Shown here piece by piece: positions 27,846 to 34,738 of a stretch of 45,288 nt of DNA (its first letter is position 1; each line of letters opens with the position of its first letter). The position numbers and the translations under genes are program-made. Under the pieces are notes generated by a model. That model did no database searches, was not told the origin of the DNA, and was given only the letters and a program-made list of their open reading frames with translations. Source of the stretch: Sphingopyxis sp. LC81 (GTDB lineage Bacteria > Pseudomonadota > Alphaproteobacteria > Sphingomonadales > Sphingomonadaceae); NCBI RefSeq assembly GCF_000756375.1, contig NZ_JNFD01000029.1, forward strand, positions 1-45,288, written 5' to 3'.

Positions 27846-28580
27846 ATGACCCCCACCACCGACAAAGTCATCCTGATCACCGGCGCGAGCAGCGGCATCG
27901 GCGCCGCGACCGCGCGCGAGCTCGCCGCCACCGGCGCGAAACTTATTCTCGGCGCCCGCCGTACCGATCGGCTCGAAGCGCTCGCCGCAGAGATCGCCGC
28001 CGCGGGCGGCGCAGCCGAGTTTCGTGCGCTCGACGTCACCAGCCGCGACGACATGCAGGCGTTCGTCGATCACGCGGTCACTCGCTTCGGCCGCGTCGAT
28101 GTGCTCGTGAACAATGCCGGCATCATGCCGCTGTCGCCGCTCGCCGCGCTCGAAACGCAGAATTGGGATGCGATGATTGACGTCAACATCCGTGGTGTCC
28201 TGAACGGCATTGCGGCCGCGCTCCCCCGTTTCATCGCGCAGCGTTCGGGCCATTTCATCAATGTCGCCTCGCTCGGCGCGCATTATGTCGTGCCCACCGG
28301 CGCGGTCTATTGCGCCACCAAATTTGCGGTCTGGGCGATCACCGACGGCATCCGGCAGGAGCATCAGGACGTCCGCGCGACGATCATTTCGCCCGGTGTT
28401 GTCGAATCCGAACTCGGCCATGACATCACCGATCCCGACAGTGCGGCGGCCATGGCCGAATTTCGCAGCATTGCCATCACGCCCGACGCGATCGCCCGCG
28501 CGATCCGTTTCGCGGTCGAACAGCCCGAGGATGTCGACGTCAGCGAGATCATCGTCCGCCCGGTGAAGGGCAGCTTTTGA
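27846..28580 (+). CDS. SDR family NAD(P)-dependent oxidoreductase
   Basis: This is a 244-residue classical short-chain dehydrogenase with the cofactor motif TGASSGIG (12-19), NNAG at 89-92 and the catalytic triad S142, Y155, K159 (YCATK). SPGVVESEL follows. It resembles the YdfG-like group acting on 3-hydroxy acids, aldehydes or ketones, but the substrate is not readable. The ATG at 27846 has GGAGA 6 bases upstream; METI at 27834 is an alternative. It diverges from the AraC regulator, its probable controller, and converges with the TetR gene (19-base gap). Confidence 0.92.
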   Translation: MTPTTDKVILITGASSGIGAATARELAATGAKLILGARRTDRLEALAAEIAAAGGAAEFRALDVTSRDDMQAFVDHAVTRFGRVDVLVNNAGIMPLSPLAALETQNWDAMIDVNIRGVLNGIAAALPRFIAQRSGHFINVASLGAHYVVPTGAVYCATKFAVWAITDGIRQEHQDVRATIISPGVVESELGHDITDPDSAAAMAEFRSIAITPDAIARAIRFAVEQPEDVDVSEIIVRPVKGSF

Positions 28581-28599
28581 TACCCCGTTGGCGGCGTTG

Positions 28600-29193
28600 C
28601 TAATCGAGCAGCGCCGCCACGGCCTTTTCGACCATCGCCGCCGCCGCTTCGGCCCCGAAGCTGGCGGCGTCGAGCGACAGTTCGAGCCACAGCCCGTCGA
28701 CCATCGCGGTGAGCATGATCGCCAGCCGATCGGCGTCAGCTGCGCCACACGCGATCAGCAATTCGCAAAGCCGGGCGCGATAGCCCGCGTAACTTGTCGC
28801 GTGGATTGCCGCCATGCGCGTGTCGCTGCGCGCGAGTGCCCAAAAGGCGGTCCAGGCGCCGAGCAGTTCGGGATCGGTCACCGGCGGGCGAAAGCTGGCG
28901 GTCAGATAGGCGTTGAGCCGCTCACGCGGGTTGGCACCGGCGCCGTCCACCGCGCCCGCGAAAATTGCGTCCATCCGGTCGCTTGTCGCCTCGTAAGTTG
29001 CCGCCACCAGATCGTCGATGCCGCCGAAATAATGGCGCAGCAGCCCCGGCGACACCCCCGCCTTCGCGCAGATCGCGCGGACGTTCGTTCCCGCCAGCCC
29101 CTGTTCGGCGAGCACCGCCGCGGTCGCCTCGATCAGGTCCGCCCGGCGGGCATCGGCGCTTTCGCGCGTAAAGGCTTGGCGAACGGCGGTCAT
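28600..29193 (-). CDS. TetR/BetI-like transcriptional regulator of the Rieske cluster
   Basis: This 197-residue TetR protein has its N-terminal HTH in RRADLIEATAAVLAEQGLAG, NVRAICAKAGVSPGLLRHYF and GGIDDLVAATYEA. The C-terminal domain (TDPELLGAWTAFWALARSDTRM, LTAMVDGLWLELSLD) is like that of BetI-type regulators. Two starts are possible, 29193 (MTAVRQ) and 29205 (MYNKMTAV); neither has a good ribosome-binding site, and 29193 keeps the operator outside the gene. It diverges from the Rieske oxygenase around a 24-bp near-palindrome and is probably its repressor and its own. Confidence 0.9.
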   Translation of the reverse strand: MTAVRQAFTRESADARRADLIEATAAVLAEQGLAGTNVRAICAKAGVSPGLLRHYFGGIDDLVAATYEATSDRMDAIFAGAVDGAGANPRERLNAYLTASFRPPVTDPELLGAWTAFWALARSDTRMAAIHATSYAGYRARLCELLIACGAADADRLAIMLTAMVDGLWLELSLDAASFGAEAAAAMVEKAVAALLD

Positions 29194-29217
29194 CTTGTTA
29201 TACATATGTACAACAAG
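29194..29217. promoter_or_regulatory. 24-bp palindromic operator between TetR and Rieske genes
   Basis: CTTGTTATACATATGTACAA followed by CAAG is symmetric at 22 of 24 positions (centre TACATATGTA). It sits immediately upstream of the TetR ATG and 10 bases before the Rieske ATG, so a bound repressor would block both. Confidence 0.75.
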
Positions 29218-29226
29218 GAACGAGAC

Positions 29227-30390
29227 ATGGCAACTGCACCCCTTCGCGATTCGAATCTCGACCCGCTCGACGGTTGGTCGCTGCCCGCCTGGACGTACAG
29301 CGATCCCGATTTCTATGCCGCTGAAATGGAGCGGATATTCCGTCCGAGCTGGCAGGTCGTCTGCCACGACAGCGACATTCCGAACGTCGGCGACTGGCAC
29401 AGCATCGACTATTGCGGAGAGAGCGTGATTCTGGTGCGCGGCACCGATCGCGATGTGCGCGCCTTCACCAATGTCTGCCGCCATCGCGGCTCGCGGCTTG
29501 TCGACGGCGCGGTCGGCTGCGCGAAAAAGCTCGTCTGCCCCTACCATGCCTGGACCTACGAACTCGACGGCCGGCTGACCGGCGTGCCCGATTCGGCGAG
29601 CTATCCGACGCTCGACAAGGGCAAGGCGGGGCTCGTCCCCGTCGGGCTCGAACAATGGCGCGGTTTCTGGTTCGTCCGTCTCGAAGACGATGGCGGCCCG
29701 TCGGTCGCGAGCATGATGGCGCCCTATGAGGCGCAGGTCGCGCCCTACCGCTTCGAGGAACTCGGCGCGCTCGGCCGCGTCACGCTGCGTCCGCGCGACG
29801 TGAACTGGAAAAATGTCGGCGACAATTATTCGGACGGCCTCCACATCCCCGTCGCGCATCCCGGCCTCACGCGCCTGTTCGGCAAAAGCTATGGTGTCGA
29901 GGCCGAGGACAATGTCGACCGCATGTGGGGCGATTTGATCGATCGGCCGTCGGTGAACTGGTCCGAGCGCATGTATCAACGCTTGTTGCCGCCGGTGCCG
30001 CATCTTCCGCAAGCGAACCAGCGCCACTGGCTCTATTTCAAGCTTTGGCCGAACGTCGCGTTCGACATCTATCCCGACCAGGTCGATTTCATGCAGTGGC
30101 TCCCGACCGGGCCGACGACGTGCCTGATCCGCGAGATTTCCTACGTGCTCCCCGACGAGCGCCGCGAAATGAAGGCCGCGCGCTATCTGAACTGGCGCAT
30201 CAACCGCCAGGTCAACGCCGAGGACACCGAGCTGATCACGCGCGTCCAGCAGGGGATGCAGTCGAAAAGCTTCACCATGGGCCCGCTCAGCGACAAGGAA
30301 GTGTGCCTCAAGCATTTCTGCTCGCGGATGCGCGACCTGATCCCCGAGGCGCGGTTGGAGTGCGCGCCCGCGCCGGGCTGGAGCCGATAA
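29227..30390 (+). CDS. Rieske non-heme iron oxygenase, alpha (catalytic) subunit
   Basis: This enzyme hydroxylates or demethylates a small organic substrate using O2 and electrons from a reductase. The 387-residue protein has the Rieske [2Fe-2S] motif C84-x-H86 ... C104-x2-H107 (CRHRG, CPYHAW). The mononuclear iron site is at GDNYSDGLHIPVAHP (H206, H211), with D333 (AEDTEL) as likely third ligand. Its layout resembles the monooxygenase group that includes carnitine and glycine-betaine oxygenases as well as aromatic dioxygenases. No beta subunit, ferredoxin or reductase gene is nearby, so electrons must come from elsewhere. The ATG is at 29227, preceded by AAGGAA. Its promoter overlaps the palindromic operator, so it is very likely TetR-controlled. 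The substrate is unknown. Confidence 0.93.
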   Translation: MATAPLRDSNLDPLDGWSLPAWTYSDPDFYAAEMERIFRPSWQVVCHDSDIPNVGDWHSIDYCGESVILVRGTDRDVRAFTNVCRHRGSRLVDGAVGCAKKLVCPYHAWTYELDGRLTGVPDSASYPTLDKGKAGLVPVGLEQWRGFWFVRLEDDGGPSVASMMAPYEAQVAPYRFEELGALGRVTLRPRDVNWKNVGDNYSDGLHIPVAHPGLTRLFGKSYGVEAEDNVDRMWGDLIDRPSVNWSERMYQRLLPPVPHLPQANQRHWLYFKLWPNVAFDIYPDQVDFMQWLPTGPTTCLIREISYVLPDERREMKAARYLNWRINRQVNAEDTELITRVQQGMQSKSFTMGPLSDKEVCLKHFCSRMRDLIPEARLECAPAPGWSR

Positions 30391-30393
30391 ATC

Positions 30394-30496
30394 CCCCTCC
30401 CGCTTGCGGGAGGGGCTAGGGGAGGGTCTGTTTCCCTTCCGGTCAATTGTCAGCGGGACAGGCCCTCCCCCGGGGCCCTCCCGCAAGCGGGAGGGG
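30394..30496. repeat. Paired palindromic repeat supplying the next gene's ribosome-binding site
   Basis: Two hairpins of the same sequence, CCCCTCCCGC / GCGGGAGGGG at 30394-30415 and CCCTCCCGC / GCGGGAGGG at 30476-30495, face each other across about 60 bases. The intervening part also shows inverted similarity (GGGGAGGGTCTG against GGCCCTCCCC). The 3' arm of the second hairpin (GGGAGGGGAG, 30489-30498) is the ribosome-binding site of the flavin monooxygenase that starts at 30500. No other feature is seen in 30391-30499. Confidence 0.75.
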
Positions 30497-30499
30497 AGA

Positions 30500-31720
30500 A
30501 TGAAGAGCGACCTTCCAGTCATCATCGTCGGCGGCGGTCCCGCGGGTATGGTCGCGGGCCTGTTGCTCGCGCGCGCCGGGGTTTCCATCACCATTCTCGA
30601 AAAGCACGCCGACTTCCTCCGCGATTTCCGCGGCGACACCGTGCACCCCTCGACGCTCGAGCTGTTCCACGAAATCGGGCTGCTCGAAGAGCTGCTGAAA
30701 GAGCCGCACGCCGCGATCGACACGATGATGCTCAACCTGCTCGGCGGGCGCTATACGATCGCGACGATGAAGCATCTGCCCGTCGCGGCGCGCTTCGTCG
30801 CGATGATGCCGCAATGGGATCTGCTCGATTTCATTGCCGGGCAGGGCCGAAAATATCCGACCTTCGATCTGCGCATGTCGACCGAGGCGACCGGGCTGAC
30901 CTATGATGCCGCAAACCGCGTCAGCGGGGTAACGCTCGCGACCGGAGAGGCTTTGCCCGCCCGGCTCGTCATCGCTGCCGACGGGCGCCGTTCGGTGCTC
31001 CGCGACGCGGCCGAACTGCCGCTCGAGGACCTCGGCGCGCCGATGGACGTGCTGTGGTTCCGCATTCCCGTTCCCGCAGGAATGGATATGTCCGAAGTTG
31101 CGCTCGGCACGATCGACAAGGGCGGCATGGTCGTCGCCATCCCGCGCGGCGATTATTGGCAATGTGCGCAGATCATCGAAAAGGGCGGCTTTGCCCCGAT
31201 CGAGGCGCGCGGCATCGCGGCGTTTCGCGACCGGATCGTCGATATTGCGCCTGGCCTCGCTGCCGGAATCGATGCGATCCGGAGTTTCGACGACGTCAAA
31301 CTGCTCTCGGTCGCGCTCGACCGGCTGACGCGCTGGTCGCGTCCCGGCCTGCTCGCGATCGGCGATGCCGCGCACGCGATGTCGCCCGTCGGCGGCGTCG
31401 GGATCAACCTTGCGGTGCAGGATGCCGTCGCGGCGGCGAACATCCTCGCCGCGCCGCTCGCGGCTGGCGCCGATCCCGATCCGCTGCTCGCCAGGGTGCA
31501 GGAACGCCGCTGGAAACCGACGACGCGGATGCAGGGGCTCCAGCGTTTCGCACACCAGAATATCATCGAACCGATGCTCCGAGGCGAAATCACGCGCGTT
31601 CCGTTCGCCGTCCGCCTGCTCAACCATATTCCGCTGCTGCGCCGGATTCCCGGCCGCGTTCTCGGCCTCGGCTTCGGCCGCCAGCATGTCCAATCCCCGC
31701 TTGCGAAAGACTTCCAATGA
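30500..31720 (+). CDS. FAD-dependent aromatic monooxygenase (UbiH/PobA-like)
   Basis: This is a class A flavoprotein hydroxylase of 406 residues. FAD binding is shown by VGGGPAGMVAG at 10-20 (GxGxxG 11-16), the DG motif AADGRRSVLR and the GD motif AIGDAAHAMSPVGGVGINLAVQD. RGDTVHPSTLELFHEIGLL follows the first FAD motif, as in the group of phenol-type hydroxylases. The start at 30500 is set by a very strong GGGAGGGG ribosome-binding site that is part of a repeat hairpin. Its stop overlaps the next ATG (ATGA). It probably oxidises an intermediate of the same pathway as the Rieske enzyme (inference). Confidence 0.92.
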   Translation: MKSDLPVIIVGGGPAGMVAGLLLARAGVSITILEKHADFLRDFRGDTVHPSTLELFHEIGLLEELLKEPHAAIDTMMLNLLGGRYTIATMKHLPVAARFVAMMPQWDLLDFIAGQGRKYPTFDLRMSTEATGLTYDAANRVSGVTLATGEALPARLVIAADGRRSVLRDAAELPLEDLGAPMDVLWFRIPVPAGMDMSEVALGTIDKGGMVVAIPRGDYWQCAQIIEKGGFAPIEARGIAAFRDRIVDIAPGLAAGIDAIRSFDDVKLLSVALDRLTRWSRPGLLAIGDAAHAMSPVGGVGINLAVQDAVAAANILAAPLAAGADPDPLLARVQERRWKPTTRMQGLQRFAHQNIIEPMLRGEITRVPFAVRLLNHIPLLRRIPGRVLGLGFGRQHVQSPLAKDFQ

Positions 31721-33321
31721 CCAAAGCCTATGACGCCCTGATTATCGGCGCCGGCCACAACGGCCTCGTCTGCGCCTTCTATCTCGCCAAGGCGGGGCTG
31801 AAGGTGCGCATCGTCGAGGCGCGCGACGTCGTCGGCGGCGCCGCGGTGACCGAGGAGTTCGCACCGGGTTTCCGCAATTCGGTCGCAAGCTACACGGTCA
31901 GCCTCCTCCAGCCGAAAGTCATCGCTGACATGAAGCTCGCCGATCATGGTTACCGCGTGATCGAGCGGCCGATCAGCAATTTCCTGCCGCAGGAGGATGG
32001 TGGCTATCTGAAGCTCGGCGGCGGGCTTGAGCGCACGCAAAAGGAATTTGCGCGCTTCTCGGCGCATGACGCCGCGCGTCTGCCCGAATATTATGACATG
32101 CTCGAGGGGGTGGCCGACGTGCTGCGCGACCTCGCATTGAAATCGCCGCCCAACGTCGGCGACGGCTTCAAGACACTGCTCGACGCGGCGCGGCAGGGTC
32201 GTGGTCTCACCAAACTCAGCCTGTCGCAGCAGCGCGACGTGCTCGAACTCTTCACCAAATCGGCGCGCACCTTCCTCGACAGCTGGTTCGAAAGCGAGGC
32301 GGTCAAGGCGGCCTTCGGCTTTGACGCGGTCGTCGGAAATTACGCCAGCCCCGATACGCCGGGCAGCGCCTACGTCCTGCTCCACCACGTCTTCGGCGAG
32401 GTGAATGGCAAGAAGGGTGCGTGGGGCCACAGCGTCGGCGGCATGGGCGCGATCACGCAGATGATGGCGAAGGTCTGCACCCAGCTCGGCGTCGAGATCA
32501 GCCTCGAAAGCCCGGTCGACAAGGTTCTCGTCGACGGCGGCAAGGCGGTCGGCGTCAAGCTGGTCAGCGGCGAGGAAATCGCCGCGGCGCGCGTGATCGC
32601 GAACGTTGGGCCCAAGCTGCTCTACGAACGGATGTTCGACGAAGGCGATATCGCGCCCGAGTTCCGGCGCCGGATCAAGGCGTTCAAGGCGGGCAGCGGC
32701 ACCTTCCGCATGAACGTTGCACTCAGCGAGCTGCCGAAATTCACCTGTCTGCCCGAACCGGGCGAGCATCATCAGTCGGGCATCATCATCGCCCCGACGC
32801 TCGACTATATGGACAAAGCTTTCCTCGACGCGAAGCAATATGGCTGGTCGAAGAAGCCGATCGTCGAAATGCTCATCCCCTCGACCGTCGACGACAGCCT
32901 TGCGCCGCCGGGCCAGCATGTCGCCAGCCTCTTCTGCCAGCAATTCGCGCCCGAACTTCCGGACGGGCGCGACTGGGATGCCGAGGAGGACAAGGCCGCC
33001 GATACGATCATCGATACGGTCGAGGCTTATGCTCCCGGATTCCGCGCCTCGATCGTCGGGCGCCAGATCCTCAGCCCCAAAGGGCTCGAACGCAAATTCG
33101 GGCTGGTCGGCGGCGACATCATGCACGGCAATATGAGCCTCGACCAGTTGTGGTCGGCGCGCCCCGTGCTCGGCAACGGCGCCTATCGCGGGCCGGTAAA
33201 AGGGCTCTATATGTGCGGTGCGGGGACGCATCCGGGCGGCGGTGTCACCGGCGCGCCGGGGCATAATGCCGCCGCAGTCATCCTACGCGACCGGGGCCTC
33301 TTCGCTCCCCGATGGCGTTGA
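31717..33321 (+). CDS. PYROXD2/phytoene-dehydrogenase-like NAD(P)/FAD oxidoreductase
   Basis: The 534-residue protein has an N-terminal Rossmann dinucleotide motif YDALIIGAGHNGLVCAFYLA (GxGxxG 11-16). VEARDVVGGAAVTEEFAPGF follows, then a long amine-oxidase-like core and a C-terminal FAD motif YMCGAGTHPGGGVTGAPGHNAA. This matches the CrtI-related PYROXD2 group rather than a true carotenoid desaturase, since no carotenoid genes surround it. It is translationally coupled to the monooxygenase (ATGA overlap). Its 3' end overlaps the convergent permease gene by 39 bases. It may act as a dehydrogenase or desaturase in the island's pathway; its substrate is unknown. Confidence 0.9.
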   Translation: MTKAYDALIIGAGHNGLVCAFYLAKAGLKVRIVEARDVVGGAAVTEEFAPGFRNSVASYTVSLLQPKVIADMKLADHGYRVIERPISNFLPQEDGGYLKLGGGLERTQKEFARFSAHDAARLPEYYDMLEGVADVLRDLALKSPPNVGDGFKTLLDAARQGRGLTKLSLSQQRDVLELFTKSARTFLDSWFESEAVKAAFGFDAVVGNYASPDTPGSAYVLLHHVFGEVNGKKGAWGHSVGGMGAITQMMAKVCTQLGVEISLESPVDKVLVDGGKAVGVKLVSGEEIAAARVIANVGPKLLYERMFDEGDIAPEFRRRIKAFKAGSGTFRMNVALSELPKFTCLPEPGEHHQSGIIIAPTLDYMDKAFLDAKQYGWSKKPIVEMLIPSTVDDSLAPPGQHVASLFCQQFAPELPDGRDWDAEEDKAADTIIDTVEAYAPGFRASIVGRQILSPKGLERKFGLVGGDIMHGNMSLDQLWSARPVLGNGAYRGPVKGLYMCGAGTHPGGGVTGAPGHNAAAVILRDRGLFAPRWR

Positions 33322-34593
33322 GCCGCGCGTCCACCAGTAAAGCGGCAGCCCCGCCGCCATCAGGATCAGGCTCATCGCGCTGACGTTCAGCCCGGCACCC
33401 CAGAGCGTCCAGACCGAATAGGCGAGGCCGATCAGCGCAACCGGTATCGCGACGCGCAGCCGCAGCGCCGCGGCGGCGCAGGAGAGGTAGAGCCACAGCG
33501 TTACCGAGGTCGACAGGATCGCCATGAAGGTGAACATCTCGGCGGTCGATTTGTTGCTGTTCAGGACGACGCACGCCGTCGCGAGGGTGCTTGCGATCAG
33601 CAGTGCGGCAACGGGCGTGCCGTGACGGTTGGTGCGCGCGAACCACGCGGGAAACAGGCCCTGGCGCGCGAGCGTTGCCGGCAGTTCGGCCTGGATCAGC
33701 GTGAAGCCGTTCAAGGCCCCGATCGCGCTGATCGCGGCGAAGGCGGCGATGAACAACGCCGGCCCGTGCCCCCAATAGGTTTCGGCGAACAGGGCGAACG
33801 GCGCGTCGGACGTGGCGACCGCGTCCGCGGGCAACATCAGCGCGACCGCCGAACAGACGATCAGATAAAGGATGCCCGTCGCCAGCGTGCCGATGATCGT
33901 CGCACGCGGGATGGTGACGACCGGGTCCTTGACCTTGTCGGTCGCGACGCTTGCCGATTCGAAACCGAGCAGCGCCCATAAGGTGAGGATCGCCGATCCG
34001 CTGACCGCCGTCAGCGACAGTCCCTCGGCCGGAAAGGGCGTCGTGACGACGGGGGTCTCGCTACCGAACGCGATCGGTATCAGGACGATCACGGTCAGCA
34101 GCGGGATCAGCTTGATGAGCAGGGTCACGATCTGGAAGCGCCCCGCCGCCCGCGCACCGCGCCAGTTGATCGCGGTGACGATCCAGATCAGCGCGAGCGT
34201 CGAGAGCGCCATATGGTCGCCGAGCGCGGGCGCGAAGAGGCTGAGGAAGCTGACCGCGGCGACCGCGAGCGTGACATTGGCGGTCCACACCGACACCCAA
34301 TAGGCCCAGCCGATCATGAAACTGGGAATGCGCCCAAAGGCGAGCTGGACGAAGGCGGTCGGCCCGCTCGCCTGCGGAAAGGCGACGGTCAGCCGCGCGA
34401 GAACCACCGCGAGCGCGAGCGCCCCGGCGATCGTGATCGCCCACCCCGCGACCCCGTTCCAGCCGAACGGCGCGAGGCTGGCGGGGAGCAGGAACACCCC
34501 CGATCCGATCATATTGCCCATGACGAGCGCGACGCACATCGAAAGGCCGAGCTTTTGGGCGGGCCTGACGCCTGCGGTCATCATCTCTGCCAT
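33283..34593 (-). CDS. APC-superfamily amino acid/amine permease
   Basis: This is a 436-residue inner-membrane transporter with about twelve hydrophobic segments. TM1 carries the unwound Gly-rich motif VALVMGNMIGSGVFLLPASL, typical of the APC family (arginine/agmatine antiporter or YjeH-like branch). LWALLGFESASVATDKVKDP is also diagnostic (conserved E in TM6-7). The start at 34593 (MAEMMTAGVRP) is chosen for family length; 34584 or 34581 are possible. It lies downstream of the second TonB receptor on the same strand and converges with the flavin-enzyme pair. Its substrate could be the amine- or amino-acid-like compound handled by the island (inference). Confidence 0.9.
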   Translation of the reverse strand: MAEMMTAGVRPAQKLGLSMCVALVMGNMIGSGVFLLPASLAPFGWNGVAGWAITIAGALALAVVLARLTVAFPQASGPTAFVQLAFGRIPSFMIGWAYWVSVWTANVTLAVAAVSFLSLFAPALGDHMALSTLALIWIVTAINWRGARAAGRFQIVTLLIKLIPLLTVIVLIPIAFGSETPVVTTPFPAEGLSLTAVSGSAILTLWALLGFESASVATDKVKDPVVTIPRATIIGTLATGILYLIVCSAVALMLPADAVATSDAPFALFAETYWGHGPALFIAAFAAISAIGALNGFTLIQAELPATLARQGLFPAWFARTNRHGTPVAALLIASTLATACVVLNSNKSTAEMFTFMAILSTSVTLWLYLSCAAAALRLRVAIPVALIGLAYSVWTLWGAGLNVSAMSLILMAAGLPLYWWTRGSTPSGSEEAPVA

Positions 34594-34669
34594 GCGAAGC
34601 CGGTTCCCATCCTCTATCCCCGGTCGCGATCGAGCCGGGCGATACCGTCCGATCGGGGTCTGTTCGTCC

Positions 34670-34687
34670 ATCCCCCGCGTGGGGGAT
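34670..34687. repeat. Short perfect hairpin
   Basis: ATCCCCC - GCGT - GGGGGAT is a 7-bp perfect stem between the permease and TonB receptor genes, next to a stronger hairpin. It has no T-run. It may be part of a dispersed repeat or the permease leader. Confidence 0.5.
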
Positions 34688-34693
34688 AGAGCC

Positions 34694-34728
34694 GAGGGGA
34701 CGGCGCGATGGCCTCGCGCCGTCCCCTC
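34694..34728 (-). terminator. 15-bp perfect hairpin after the second TonB receptor
   Basis: GAGGGGACGGCGCGA and TCGCGCCGTCCCCTC pair perfectly over 15 bases around the loop TGGCC. It begins 10 bases after the receptor stop codon. It lacks a T-run, so it may act as a transcript 3'-end stabiliser or a partial terminator before the permease. Confidence 0.6.
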
Positions 34729-34738
34729 AATGGGCCGC

